A DNA stretch of 64,000 nt from Sphingobacterium spiritivorum ATCC 33861 (GCF_000143765.1 NZ_GL379773.1:1-64000), one strand, 5' to 3'. Numbered from the stretch's first letter, positions 8,778-18,017 are shown. Notes: generated by a model from the sequence alone, not told the origin. Translations and numbers: made by a program.

Positions 8778-11700
8778 TTAAAAAGTTAAATGAACACCCA
8801 GATTGACCGCATTTTGCCCCATACGAAGAGATCTTGACCCAAATTTCGCATTCTGAAATTCAGGATCTATGCCATATGTATTGGCCTTCCATAGCATAAT
8901 ATTAGACATACCTGCACGTACACTCAGGCCTTCGATCTTCCATCGGCCGGTAACCGATCGTGGCAATGCATAGCTAAATGTGAGATCTCTTATTTTTATA
9001 TAAGAAGCAGATACCACATTTTGCTTGCCATAAACGTAATAATCGGTATTCCTTTTCGAGCTATTGTTAGCGCTTGTGAATGCGGGGATATCGGTTATGT
9101 TCTCATCCCCCGGCTTCTGCCAGCGGTTGGCAAACTCGGCATGCAGGTTACCGCTTTGAAAATTTTGAACGTCGGAAAAGCCCCGCCCGGCAAAGTCTTC
9201 CATGTACGTACTGTTTACATCCCTGAACATCACATGCCCCAGGTTATAAATCATATTAATATTGAGTGAAAAGTCCTTATATCTGAATGTATTGGACAAT
9301 CCTCCGTTCCACACCGGCTGAAATACGCCCATCAGCAGGACATCCTTTGCCTTGGGCAGACCGTCATTGTCAATACCTAAGGATACCGTATCGTTGGCAA
9401 GTCTTACAAGGGGATTTCCATCTGCATTTAAGCCTGCGTAATCATAGGCAAATACTGAGAAAGCGGCATAACCCTCCAGATATTGCTCCATCATTTGATT
9501 ACGTCCTGTGGTAACGGGATTCAATAGATTTACTTTGGTCACCTTATTTTTATTGTAGGAAAGGGTAAAGGAACTGGTCCACTGAAAATCAGTTTTTTGG
9601 ATATTCACCGAGTTCACCGAAGCCTCTATGCCTTTGTTGGTCATGTTACCTACATTGCCTACGATCGATGGAAAACCAGTGAGCTGATTTACTTTGAGTG
9701 ACCCGATCAGATCCGTTGATTTGCGTTGATAGTAATCCAGAGAAGCATTCAGTCTGCGATCGAGGAATGCAAAATCCAGTCCTATATTCAGCGTACGGGT
9801 CTGTTCCCAGGTCAGTTTTTTATTACCGGGTGTAGTAATAAGATAGGATTGTCCCCCCGGCACATATGGATTTTGGTAAGGGTTTAGGACATCCTGACTG
9901 GAACTCTTACCGGGTAAAGGAGAGTTTCCACCTATACCATAGGTAACGCGGGCCGACAGTTCATTGATAAAACTCACATCCTGCATAATGGACTCCCTGC
10001 TTAACAGCCATTTACCTCCTACACTCCAGGCCGGTTTGCGCTGTGCGGATTTATCAACACCGAACAGGTTGCTTTTGTCTTGCCTCCAGCTCGCATTGAA
10101 GGTATACCTATTCCCATAGGTGTAACCCAGGTTGCCATAATAAGAGCGGAAGCGGAGCATTATCTCCTGCTGCGAAAAAGGATTTTCTCCAAATGTAGCG
10201 GAACCTCCTAACGCAGGGATGATTCCCACTACACCTTTTGTTCTCAAAAAATCGTAATCCAATGCGGTAAAGGTCTGCGCACTTTCATTATAGCCGTAAA
10301 CCGTGCTACCTGTGATGATGTTTTTTTGCTCCTGTTGCTCATAACCTGCCAGCACATTCAACTGATGGAGCTGATTGGCTGAGGTATAATCATACACTAA
10401 CTGGTTTCGGATTGTCCAGTTCTCATCGATTATATTGGATGTCCCATACCTGCCTCCGGTATTGGGCAGATTATATTTAACTGTTCCATTATCCACCTTG
10501 GCAAACCTAAGCAACTGTATATTCTGATCGTAATTGGTATTGTCATCGTAACTTGTACTGCGGTTGTTTCCGCGTATATAACCAAGCACAGCTTCATAGC
10601 GCAGCCCCTTGTACAGACTGAGCGTGAGTCCAGCCGTAAGACGCGCTATCAAACCATTACTACTGCTGGTACCGGTAAGGGCATTACTGATCGGATTGTA
10701 ACGCAGGCTGCGTCCTGTGAGTTGTTCAATCTTAACCATGGATTCATGGGGCATAATACCAAGATAGGACATATCCAGATTATTACCAGACTCATCCTGA
10801 AACAATTGATAAGGCAGGAAACGGTTGTCGGGTGAGACTGCACGGTTTGAGGATATACGCTGATTAGTCAGGTCGGCAATAAGGAATGCTTTCATCCAGG
10901 AGTTAAAGGTATAATCGTTGCGGGTATTCAGCTTGAAGGTATTGTTTTTGTTCCCGGGCGTATAGTCCTGGTCTCCTGTATAGGCCAGAGATGTATAATT
11001 ACTAAATTTTTCTGTACCGCCCGCAAGAGACAGGGTATGGTTAGTCAGGATCTGTGGACGGTAAAATATATCCCGCATCTGACTGAGGTTACTGATCCCT
11101 GCGAGACTATCCAGTCTGGCATCCCGCTGTGCGGCGGAGATCAATCCGCGATTGAAATCCCACATGATCTGCCTGTCGGGGGAGTAGCCTCCATCTCCGA
11201 CGGCAGGAGTGTAAACGGGGTTATAAGTGGTGGAGACCGGGTCAAAAGTCTCTCTGGAAGCCTGTATAAACTGGCGGCTGTTCAATACAGGAAAGTAATC
11301 AATGTCCGGTTTGCCCTGAAAACTGGCAAAGGCATCGTATGTAATGCGCACTTTCCGGTTATTATTCCCCTTTTTTGTGGTGATCACAATTACTCCGTTA
11401 GAAGCACGAGCACCCCATATGGAAGCGGCCGTAGCATCTTTGAGTACGCTTACATCCTGTACATCCTGCGGATTGATACTGGACACATCAGCCACTGCGA
11501 TACCGTCTACTACGAATAGCGGAGAGGCATTGGTATAGTTACTCCCGGTGACCAAAGTACTTAATCCGCGAATCAGAAACTGTTGTTTTCTAGAAGTCGG
11601 GGAGTTATTGATTACCAGGCCCGGTACGAGACCATCCAGACGCTGAATGATATTGGTGCTGGTAGCCCGGTTGGCCAGCACTTCCATATCCGGTTTTGCG

Positions 11701-12413
11701 AAAGAGCCTGCACTGCGCTCCTTTGAGATACTCTGATAACCGGTATTTACAATTACTTCTTGCAGGCGTCCGGCGGGTTTGAGACGTATAGTCCCCAGAT
11801 TTGAAGCGACTTTTACGCTGTAAGACTCATATCCGACATAAGAAACAGATAAATACGCTTCTTTGCTGATATCGCTCAATTCAAACTCTCCGTTGCTGTC
11901 TGTAACAGCCGCAATCTTGCGTCCCTTAACGGTCATCGAAAAATCACCGGTTTCTTTGTTTTCAGATGAAATCCGAATAATTACGGCAATAGTAGCTCCC
12001 TGTAAGGGGTTGCCGAGAGAATCCACCACCCGTCCGCGTACATGTATCTGCTGTATATTCTCCGGCTTTTTATCGTTAACCGAAAGCGTGGATTTTTTGA
12101 TAGACACAAATTTGTCTGTAATGGTATAGGTCAGAGAGGTATTGGTAAACAGGATTTTCATGGTCTCATCGAGACTGGCATTCTTGACCGATATATTGAC
12201 AGAACCCATATCTTTTGCAAGATAGCTGTCAAACAGAAAATCATATCCGGTCTGTAGCCTGATTTTATACAGTACATCCCTGAAAGAACTGTTCTTTTCA
12301 TTCAGGTTTACCCGTTGTCCGTATGTTGCAGCATAGACCTGCATAAAGGACAGGAAAATTATGGCGGTGGTCAGGCGCATAAAAATCAGTTTTAAGGTGT
12401 AAATTTTATACAT
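8778..12413 (-). CDS. SusC/RagA-like TonB-dependent receptor with STN signalling domain
   Basis: The product is 1211 residues. Order of domains: signal peptide (to about residue 32), STN (secretin/TonB short N-terminal) domain (about 44-106), carboxypeptidase-D-regulatory-like domain (about 123-212, with an inserted segment around 148-170), TonB-box-like EVIVNTGYQ (219-227), plug (about 230-350) and a 22-strand barrel ending in an aromatic residue (HLTF). The STN domain is the part that talks to a FecR anti-sigma factor, and such a gene follows 149 bp upstream. So this is a transducing receptor: ligand binding should activate the ECF sigma factor at 13934. An internal ATG at 12380 (MRLTTAI) also starts a good signal peptide, so the first 11 residues are uncertain. 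Confidence 0.93.
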   Translation of the reverse strand: MYKIYTLKLIFMRLTTAIIFLSFMQVYAATYGQRVNLNEKNSSFRDVLYKIRLQTGYDFLFDSYLAKDMGSVNISVKNASLDETMKILFTNTSLTYTITDKFVSIKKSTLSVNDKKPENIQQIHVRGRVVDSLGNPLQGATIAVIIRISSENKETGDFSMTVKGRKIAAVTDSNGEFELSDISKEAYLSVSYVGYESYSVKVASNLGTIRLKPAGRLQEVIVNTGYQSISKERSAGSFAKPDMEVLANRATSTNIIQRLDGLVPGLVINNSPTSRKQQFLIRGLSTLVTGSNYTNASPLFVVDGIAVADVSSINPQDVQDVSVLKDATAASIWGARASNGVIVITTKKGNNNRKVRITYDAFASFQGKPDIDYFPVLNSRQFIQASRETFDPVSTTYNPVYTPAVGDGGYSPDRQIMWDFNRGLISAAQRDARLDSLAGISNLSQMRDIFYRPQILTNHTLSLAGGTEKFSNYTSLAYTGDQDYTPGNKNNTFKLNTRNDYTFNSWMKAFLIADLTNQRISSNRAVSPDNRFLPYQLFQDESGNNLDMSYLGIMPHESMVKIEQLTGRSLRYNPISNALTGTSSSNGLIARLTAGLTLSLYKGLRYEAVLGYIRGNNRSTSYDDNTNYDQNIQLLRFAKVDNGTVKYNLPNTGGRYGTSNIIDENWTIRNQLVYDYTSANQLHQLNVLAGYEQQEQKNIITGSTVYGYNESAQTFTALDYDFLRTKGVVGIIPALGGSATFGENPFSQQEIMLRFRSYYGNLGYTYGNRYTFNASWRQDKSNLFGVDKSAQRKPAWSVGGKWLLSRESIMQDVSFINELSARVTYGIGGNSPLPGKSSSQDVLNPYQNPYVPGGQSYLITTPGNKKLTWEQTRTLNIGLDFAFLDRRLNASLDYYQRKSTDLIGSLKVNQLTGFPSIVGNVGNMTNKGIEASVNSVNIQKTDFQWTSSFTLSYNKNKVTKVNLLNPVTTGRNQMMEQYLEGYAAFSVFAYDYAGLNADGNPLVRLANDTVSLGIDNDGLPKAKDVLLMGVFQPVWNGGLSNTFRYKDFSLNINMIYNLGHVMFRDVNSTYMEDFAGRGFSDVQNFQSGNLHAEFANRWQKPGDENITDIPAFTSANNSSKRNTDYYVYGKQNVVSASYIKIRDLTFSYALPRSVTGRWKIEGLSVRAGMSNIMLWKANTYGIDPEFQNAKFGSRSLRMGQNAVNLGVHLTF

Positions 12414-12562
12414 TTGTTCAGGTATTGGTTAGTTGTGTCAAAACACGAAGAGGTTCGAAGCTTAAGTGTTTTGAGGTTAATAATTAATCGTACACTATGG
12501 TCAGGGGTGTTTCCAGCACTCCCGGCCTGTTTTTTTGTTTATAGTTTATATACGCTTTGTAT

Positions 12563-13714
12563 TTATTTTGTCAGTAAAATCCTCCTTCCTTTTATTTCAA
12601 ATTTTATATTTCCGGCCAGTTCTATTTTATGAAGGACATCAGAGAGCCGGCTGCTTCTTGCAATCCAGCCATCGAGTCTGATATCTTTTATATCGGATTC
12701 CTTATAGACAAACTCTACATCATACCAGCGTTCTATCTTACGCATGGATGCCTCAAAACTTTCCGTTCCAAACACAAAGTCCCCGTTTTTCCAGGCTATT
12801 ATTTCATTGACATCAACTTGCTGCATGTATAGATTTTCTCCATTGACGACAGCCTGCTGATCAGGTTTCAATAGGAGTACAGTACCAGATTGCAGATTGT
12901 GAACCTTTACTGCCCCTTCTATCAATGTGGTTTTTACTTCTTTTTCATCCGCATAACTGCTGATATTAAAATGTGTGCCTAATACTGTTACCTTCTGTTT
13001 AGCTGTAGTCACAACAAAGGGGCGCCTCTTATCTTTCGCAACTTCAAAATAAGCCTCCCCCGTAAGGGTCACAGATCTGGAATTTTGCTCATTAAATGTT
13101 GGTGAAAAGGTCAGAGCAGAGCCCGAATTGAGCCATACTTTAGTTCTGTCCGGCAATGTCATCATATACATCTCGCCTTTGGCTGTACTCAGCGTATTCT
13201 GAGCAGTGGAAGATTTACCGGCCGACTCTTCATCATACAGGAGCCCTCCATCGGCAGTCTTTGAAATACGTGTACCATATTCCGTGACCAGTTCTCCCAC
13301 AGCGGCATCTGACAAACGTATTTTCCTGCCATTGGCTAAAGTCAGGGTCGCCCCGCTCTTTCCCGGGGCTATACTGTCCTGAGACTGTACTTGCCGGGAA
13401 TGCTGTTTTTCGGTTGTACTGTATCTGTAGACATAAAAACTTGCGCCCAGTAACAGGAGAACGGATGCGGCAACACTGATACGTGTCCACAACGAATAAA
13501 CGCGTGTTTTATGAATCCGGCTGTTGATCCCTTTCAGCATCCTCTCCGCTAACTGTCCCTCCGTCTGTGCGAAAGATTCCGAAATCTCTATTATTCCGTC
13601 CGGATCGCTTTCATACCAGGCATTGAATACCTGAAGTTCTTCTTCGGTAATGGTTTTATCCAACCATTTAGAGGCCAGCTGTTGGTATTTTTCTTTGTCT
13701 TCAGGGCTGTACAT
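12563..13714 (-). CDS. FecR-family anti-sigma regulator
   Basis: This 383-residue inner-membrane protein has a cytoplasmic N-terminal anti-sigma part (1-75) with the typical ASKWLD-x-TITEEE opening. One transmembrane helix spans about 77-97. A periplasmic FecR domain follows (about 185-275, with TLPDRTKVWLNSGS and GEAYFEVAKD motifs), then a C-terminal DUF4974 domain (about 315-383) that contacts the STN domain of a receptor. It should hold the ECF sigma factor inactive until the SusC receptor signals. It lies directly upstream of that receptor gene and divergent from the sigma gene, with 219 bp between the two starts. Confidence 0.93.
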   Translation of the reverse strand: MYSPEDKEKYQQLASKWLDKTITEEELQVFNAWYESDPDGIIEISESFAQTEGQLAERMLKGINSRIHKTRVYSLWTRISVAASVLLLLGASFYVYRYSTTEKQHSRQVQSQDSIAPGKSGATLTLANGRKIRLSDAAVGELVTEYGTRISKTADGGLLYDEESAGKSSTAQNTLSTAKGEMYMMTLPDRTKVWLNSGSALTFSPTFNEQNSRSVTLTGEAYFEVAKDKRRPFVVTTAKQKVTVLGTHFNISSYADEKEVKTTLIEGAVKVHNLQSGTVLLLKPDQQAVVNGENLYMQQVDVNEIIAWKNGDFVFGTESFEASMRKIERWYDVEFVYKESDIKDIRLDGWIARSSRLSDVLHKIELAGNIKFEIKGRRILLTK

Positions 13715-13933
13715 ATTCAGGCTTATTTACTACTATGTACCTTCAGAAATACAAATCCCTTAGTCCGGATTAAAATTATTTTAACTTTTTCCTTACATTG
13801 GCGAAATACACTTTAGGTTTCCAAAAAAATGAGACGGAATCAGGTTTAAGATTTTTTATACTTATATTCAAAATATTATGGAGATTCGCATATCGATTTA
13901 TTCTTCCGTTATTGAAATAGATCATATAAGATC
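13715..13933. promoter_or_regulatory. Divergent control region between fecR and ECF sigma gene
   Basis: These 219 bp must carry promoters for both the fecR-susCD block and the sigma gene. I find no TTTG/TAnnTTTG pair in either direction; the closest word on the minus strand is GGGATTTG. That is compatible with use of an ECF-specific promoter, but the sequence alone does not prove it. Confidence 0.45.
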
Positions 13934-14494
13934 ATGACCAATTATACAGCTTATACGGATTCTGAACTGATCAATGCTCTCCGCGAGGGCAATGATGCTG
14001 CTTTTACAGAAATCTACAGAAGATATTGGAAACGTCTTTTTTATATTGCCGCAAAGAAATTACATGACCCTGAAGAGGCAGAGGAAATCGTGCAACAAAT
14101 TTTTGTATCGTTGTGGAACCGCAGGGAAGAACTGGAAATCAGCACCACACTCCATGCTTATCTGGCTGTTTCCGTAAAATACAGAATTATAAAGGTACTG
14201 GATAAGCATTACCATCAGCAGAAGTATGCGGAAAGTATGACTTCCAGGTTTCTCGATGATTCTACTCAGGAGTGGCTGGCCTTTCTGGATCTGAAAGATA
14301 TTCTTGAGAAAAGTATTTCTGATCTGCCGGAAAAATGCCAGCTTGTTTTTCGCATGAGCAGGGAAGAACATATGTCTCAAAAAGAGATTGCCGTCGCTCT
14401 GGACATCTCAGAAAAGACTGTAGAAGCACACCTCGGGAAGGCGATAAAGACTTTAAGACAGAAATTAAGTCGTTTTCTGATGCTTCTGTTGTAA
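13934..14494 (+). CDS. ECF-subfamily RNA polymerase sigma-70 factor
   Basis: The product is 186 residues with the two-domain ECF layout. Region 2 (about 23-90) includes FTEIYRRYWKRLF and the HDPEEAEEIVQQIF helix. Region 4 (about 131-180) has LPEKC-x3-F and a helix-turn-helix with SQKEIAVALDISEKTVEAH. This is the Bacteroidota FecI-like group that pairs with FecR and an STN-bearing SusC, all of which are adjacent here. It would direct transcription of the uptake block when its ligand is present. The reading frame stops 146 bp before the convergent array of unknown genes. Confidence 0.93.
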   Translation: MTNYTAYTDSELINALREGNDAAFTEIYRRYWKRLFYIAAKKLHDPEEAEEIVQQIFVSLWNRREELEISTTLHAYLAVSVKYRIIKVLDKHYHQQKYAESMTSRFLDDSTQEWLAFLDLKDILEKSISDLPEKCQLVFRMSREEHMSQKEIAVALDISEKTVEAHLGKAIKTLRQKLSRFLMLLL

Positions 14495-14572
14495 ACAGGC
14501 TACCATTTTGCGAAACCTTTCGATTCCTAAAATATCTTTCATATCCGTTCAATGGCTAAATTATTATCCAAA

Positions 14573-14594
14573 CAGTTGGCGGGGACGCCAACTG
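14573..14594. repeat. Palindromic intergenic repeat, copy 1
   Basis: Perfect 9-bp arms CAGTTGGCG and CGCCAACTG enclose GGGA. The same palindrome with the same flank (aactgacgc) recurs at 17873-17895 and 18146-18167, on the other side of the four-gene array. It has no T tract, so it is a repeat family member more than a terminator, though it sits between the 3' ends of convergent genes. Confidence 0.8.
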
Positions 14595-14640
14595 ACGCAG
14601 GGGGGTATTCATATTGATTTATACTTCTTATTATTCCGGA

Positions 14641-15351
14641 CTACTCCGGCAGATCTATGCCAATCTCCATATGCTCAGCAATCCATTTTAGATTATCTAC
14701 AGCTTCCTGCCGATTGCTGTTGACCGTATATATACGTACCTCGACCTTATATCTGTATCCTTTATCAAAGGCGACCAGTACCGGATACAATCGCATCGGA
14801 CTTATTGTCGGATATGCGTAGCCAACCTCCAATGTATTGTTAGTCCGCTTTTCACTCGTCATCCCCGGCCAGATTTTGCCCTCCAGATCCAGTAAACCAA
14901 AAGCATCCAGTACGTAACCTTCCACCAGATAAGCCCCTGTACCTTTAAATCCATTATAAGGATTCCAGTATTTCTTTGTCGGAGATGCAGGTTGTGTAGT
15001 ACCCGGAGAGCCTTCCATTTCCTGAACCCTGATATTCTGCTGAATATGCCATTTGATAGAGTCATTATATACCTTACATGACATTACAATATTACCTTTT
15101 TTATAATAATTAACTTGATCAGAAGTAAATCCAAAAATCGCCCGTTTACCAGATCTTTCCATAAAAAAAGTATCAATCACATCAAGTGCTTCTATATGAC
15201 TTATGCGAGTAAATCCTGCAGGTATAAATCCGGTTAAAAAGGTTTCCGGATCAGGCATATACAAATCTTTAAAATCCTCAATCTGCTGAACCTGAGCTTT
15301 TACTGAGCTTAACAATGAAGCAAGCATTATTAAAATAAAATATCTTTTCAT
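14641..15351 (-). CDS. Secreted protein of unknown function, array copy 1
   Basis: I do not recognise the family. The 236-residue protein has a signal peptide (1-19, cleavage after VKA before Gln20). Otherwise it is soluble, with no membrane helix, and is rich in aromatic residues. Cys92 (MSCKVY) is the only cysteine in the mature part. Conserved blocks across the four copies are MPDPETFLTGF (32-42), YYKKGNIVMSC (82-92), HIQQ-x-IRVQEMEGSPGTTQ (102-120) and NRQEAVDNLKWIA at the C-terminus. Residues 65-80 vary between copies; this one reads RSGKRAIFGFTSDQ. It is the last gene of the array, 36 bp after copy 2, so probably one transcript. Localisation is probably periplasmic or surface. No function is proposed. 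Confidence 0.85.
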   Translation of the reverse strand: MKRYFILIMLASLLSSVKAQVQQIEDFKDLYMPDPETFLTGFIPAGFTRISHIEALDVIDTFFMERSGKRAIFGFTSDQVNYYKKGNIVMSCKVYNDSIKWHIQQNIRVQEMEGSPGTTQPASPTKKYWNPYNGFKGTGAYLVEGYVLDAFGLLDLEGKIWPGMTSEKRTNNTLEVGYAYPTISPMRLYPVLVAFDKGYRYKVEVRIYTVNSNRQEAVDNLKWIAEHMEIGIDLPE

Positions 15352-15387
15352 ATTGTTGCCTCTTATTTACATATGTCACTGCCTGAG

Positions 15388-16098
15388 CTACTCCGGCAGA
15401 TCTATGCCAATCTCCATATGCTTAGCAATCCATTTTAGATTATCTACAGCTTCCTGCCGATTGCTGTTGACTGTAAATACCCGCACTTCGATCTTATATC
15501 TGTATCCTTTATCAAAGGCAACCAGTACCGGATACAATCGCATCGGACTTATTGTCGGATATGCGTAGCCAACCTCCAATGTATTGTTAGTCCGCTTTTC
15601 ACTCGTCATCCCGGGCCAGATTTTGCCTTCCAGATCCAGTAAACCAAAAGCATCCAGTACGTAACCTTCCACCAGATAAGCCCCTGTACCTTTAAATCCA
15701 TTGTAAGGATTCCAGTATTTCTTTGCCACAGATACAGGTTGTGTAGTACCCGGAGAGCCTTCCATTTCCTGAACCCTGATATCCTGTTGAATATGCCATT
15801 TGATAGAGTCATTATATACTCCACAAGACATTACAATATTACCTTTTTTATAATAATTAACTTCAGTTCCCGTATAGTTAGGCGCGGCTTTTTTACCAGA
15901 TCTTTCCATAAAAAAAGTATCAATCACATCAAGCGCTTCTATATGACTTATGCGAGTAAATCCTGCAGGTAAAAATCCGGTTAAAAAGGTTTCCGGATCA
16001 GGCATATAAAGATCTCTAAAATCTTCAATCTGTTGAACCTGAGCCTTTACTGAGCTTAACAATGAAGCAAGCATTATTAAAATAAAATATCTTTTCAT
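15388..16098 (-). CDS. Secreted protein of unknown function, array copy 2
   Basis: This 236-residue copy has the same signal peptide and nearly the same sequence as copy 1. It differs mainly at residues 67-80 (GKKAAPNYTGTE), at 122-126 (VSVAK instead of ASPTK) and in the tail (KIEVRVFTVN instead of KVEVRIYTVN). The tail and the 67-80 window are shared with copy 3, the rest of the middle with copies 1 and 4. This patchwork points to gene conversion among copies. The 36-37 bp spacers on both sides are nearly identical to each other, so the duplicated unit includes the spacer. Function is unknown. Confidence 0.85.
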   Translation of the reverse strand: MKRYFILIMLASLLSSVKAQVQQIEDFRDLYMPDPETFLTGFLPAGFTRISHIEALDVIDTFFMERSGKKAAPNYTGTEVNYYKKGNIVMSCGVYNDSIKWHIQQDIRVQEMEGSPGTTQPVSVAKKYWNPYNGFKGTGAYLVEGYVLDAFGLLDLEGKIWPGMTSEKRTNNTLEVGYAYPTISPMRLYPVLVAFDKGYRYKIEVRVFTVNSNRQEAVDNLKWIAKHMEIGIDLPE

Positions 16099-16135
16099 AT
16101 TGTTGCCTCTTATTTACATATGTCACTGTCTGGGA

Positions 16136-16876
16136 CTACTCCGGCAGATCTATGCCAATCTCCATATGCTTAGCAATCCATTTTAGATTATCTACAGCTT
16201 CCTGCCGATTGCTGTTGACTGTAAATACCCGTACTTCGATCTTATATCTATATCCTTTATCAAAGGCTAATAGCACGGGATACATTCTCATCGGATTAAC
16301 TGATGGATATGCATAGGCTATCTGAAGTGTATTACTTGTTCTGGTCTCACTAATCCATCCATCCATTAACTTTAGTTCAGGTCGATGAGAGATGGGTTTA
16401 CTATCATCAACTTCTAATAGTTGAAAAGCTTTCCAAAGATAAGACTCTACCATAAGAGCACCCGATCCTTTAAATCCATTGTAAGGATTCCAGTATTTCT
16501 CTGTCAGAGATACAGGTTGTGTAGTACCCGGAGAACCTTCCATTTCCTGAACCCTGATATCCTGCTGAATATGCCATTTGATAGAATCATTATATACCCC
16601 ACAAGACATTACAATATTACCTTTTTTATAATAGTTAACTTCAGTACCTGTATAGTTAGATACTGCTTTTTTAACGGATTTTTCCATAAAAAATGTATCA
16701 ATTACTCCAAGAGCCTGTGCAGGAGTAATACGAACAAAGCCTGCAGGTATAAATCCGGTTAGAAAGGTTTCCGGATCAGGCATATAAAGATCCCTAAAAT
16801 CTTCAATCTGTTGAACCTGAGCCTTTACTGAGCTTAACAATGAAGCAAGTATTATTAAAATAAAATATCTTTTCAT
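16136..16876 (-). CDS. Secreted protein of unknown function, array copy 3 (divergent middle)
   Basis: This is the longest copy at 246 residues. The first 137 and last 40 residues are almost the same as in the other copies. The segment from about 138 to 203 is replaced by a clearly different version: it has 10 extra residues (VDDSKPISHRPELKL region) and many substitutions such as LQIAYAYPSVNPMRMYP for LEVGYAYPTISPMRLYP. The pattern of sharp block changes inside a conserved frame suggests a swapped cassette or selection for diversity in one loop of the protein. The single mature cysteine is kept. Spacers of 36 and 37 bp separate it from copies 4 and 2. Confidence 0.85.
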   Translation of the reverse strand: MKRYFILIILASLLSSVKAQVQQIEDFRDLYMPDPETFLTGFIPAGFVRITPAQALGVIDTFFMEKSVKKAVSNYTGTEVNYYKKGNIVMSCGVYNDSIKWHIQQDIRVQEMEGSPGTTQPVSLTEKYWNPYNGFKGSGALMVESYLWKAFQLLEVDDSKPISHRPELKLMDGWISETRTSNTLQIAYAYPSVNPMRMYPVLLAFDKGYRYKIEVRVFTVNSNRQEAVDNLKWIAKHMEIGIDLPE

Positions 16877-16912
16877 ATTGTTGCCTCTTATTTACATATG
16901 TCACTGCCTGAA

Positions 16913-17623
16913 CTACTCCGGCAGATCTATGCCAATCTCCATATGCCCGGCAATCCATTTTAGATTATCTACAGCTTCCTGCCGATTGCTGTTGACCGTA
17001 TATATACGTACTTCGACCTTATATCTGTATCCTTTATCAAAGGCAACCAGTACCGGATACAATCGCATCGGACTTATGGTGGGATATGCATAGGCAACCT
17101 CCAATGTATTGTTAGTCCGCTTTTCACTCGTCATCCCCGGCCAAATTTTGCCCTCCAGATCCAGCAAGCCGAAAGCATCCAGAACATAGCCTTCCACCAG
17201 ATAAGCCCCTGTGCCTTTAAATCTATTGTATGGATTCCAGTATTTCTTTGCCACAGATACAGGTTGTGTAGTACCCGGAGAGCCTTCCATTTCCTGAACC
17301 CTGATATCCTGTTGAATATGCCATTTGATAGAGTCATTATATATCTTACATGACATTACAATATTACCTTTTTTATAATAATTAACTTGATCAGAAGTAA
17401 ATCCAAAAATCGCCCGTTTACCAGATCTTTCCATAAAAAAAGTATCAATCACATCAAGTGCTTCTATATGACTTATGCGAGTAAATCCTGCAGGTATAAA
17501 TCCCGTTAAAAAGGTTTCCGGATCAGGCATATACAAATCTTTAAAATCCTCAATCTGCTGAACCTGAGCCTTTACAGAGCTTAACAATGAAGCAAGCATT
17601 ATTAAAATAAAATATCGTTTCAT
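16913..17623 (-). CDS. Secreted protein of unknown function, array copy 4 (first in operon)
   Basis: The start is set at 17623 (MKRYFILIM), which gives the same signal peptide as the other copies; an upstream ATG at 17650 would add nine residues. The 236-residue product is a mosaic. It matches copy 1 in residues 27-80 and in the tail (KVEVRIYTVN), but copy 2 at 109-128 (DIRVQ, PVSVAKKYW). Its upstream region (17624-17690) lacks the spacer found between the other copies and so should hold the array promoter. No TAnnTTTG box is visible there. Possible control by the nearby ECF sigma factor is a guess. Confidence 0.85.
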   Translation of the reverse strand: MKRYFILIMLASLLSSVKAQVQQIEDFKDLYMPDPETFLTGFIPAGFTRISHIEALDVIDTFFMERSGKRAIFGFTSDQVNYYKKGNIVMSCKIYNDSIKWHIQQDIRVQEMEGSPGTTQPVSVAKKYWNPYNRFKGTGAYLVEGYVLDAFGLLDLEGKIWPGMTSEKRTNNTLEVAYAYPTISPMRLYPVLVAFDKGYRYKVEVRIYTVNSNRQEAVDNLKWIAGHMEIGIDLPE

Positions 17624-17744
17624 ATATGTAATATAATAATTAATTTCCATTACAATCAGGGATCACAGTTTACTGCTTGTGAAGAGATATACCTAACCTT
17701 TATAACCTTATCAACTCTATAAACCTTATTAACTCTAAAACTCT

Positions 17745-17819
17745 CAAAAAGCACTGATTCTTATTATATCCTGTCCTATTGTCAGCAGACAGATATGAGG
17801 TACATCCTGATAGATAACA
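17745..17819 (-). pseudogene. Decayed copy of gcdH 3' end, unit A
   Basis: Read on the minus strand, this segment translates in the gcdH frame and stops at the same codon. It keeps LL-x2-GQDI and ISAF at its end, but the catalytic-Glu position is Gln and one Thr-Gly pair has become Ile-Arg. Only about 25 codons align. It lies 0.6 kb from the real gene, so it is a duplicated 3' fragment, not a functional gene. Confidence 0.7.
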
Positions 17820-17872
17820 ATTATTCCTGCTTAGCTGAATGACTCTTCAGTTCTTATCCCAACCATCACTAA

Positions 17873-17895
17873 CAGTTGGCGGGGACGCCCAACTG
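17873..17895. repeat. Palindromic intergenic repeat, copy 2
   Basis: CAGTTGGCG and CGCCcAACTG form the palindrome, with one inserted C in the right arm compared with copies 1 and 3. The flank aactgacgcgg is shared with the other copies. Confidence 0.8.
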
Positions 17896-18017
17896 ACGCG
17901 GTGGCTACAGAAGTGAGAACAGCAACATACGCAGGTATACCTGGCTTTATAACTTTATAACCTTATCAACTCTATGAACCTTATCAACTCTATAAACCTT
18001 ATTAACTCTAAAACTCT

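Noticed and set aside
14573..14594. Palindrome read as an ordinary terminator of the sigma gene
   Set aside because: There is no T tract on either side, and the same palindrome with the same flank recurs at 17873 and 18146 away from this gene.
14641..17623. The four-copy array as an assembly artefact
   Set aside because: The copies differ in many places, copy 3 has a 10-residue insertion, and mosaic differences are spread through all copies. A false duplication would be identical.
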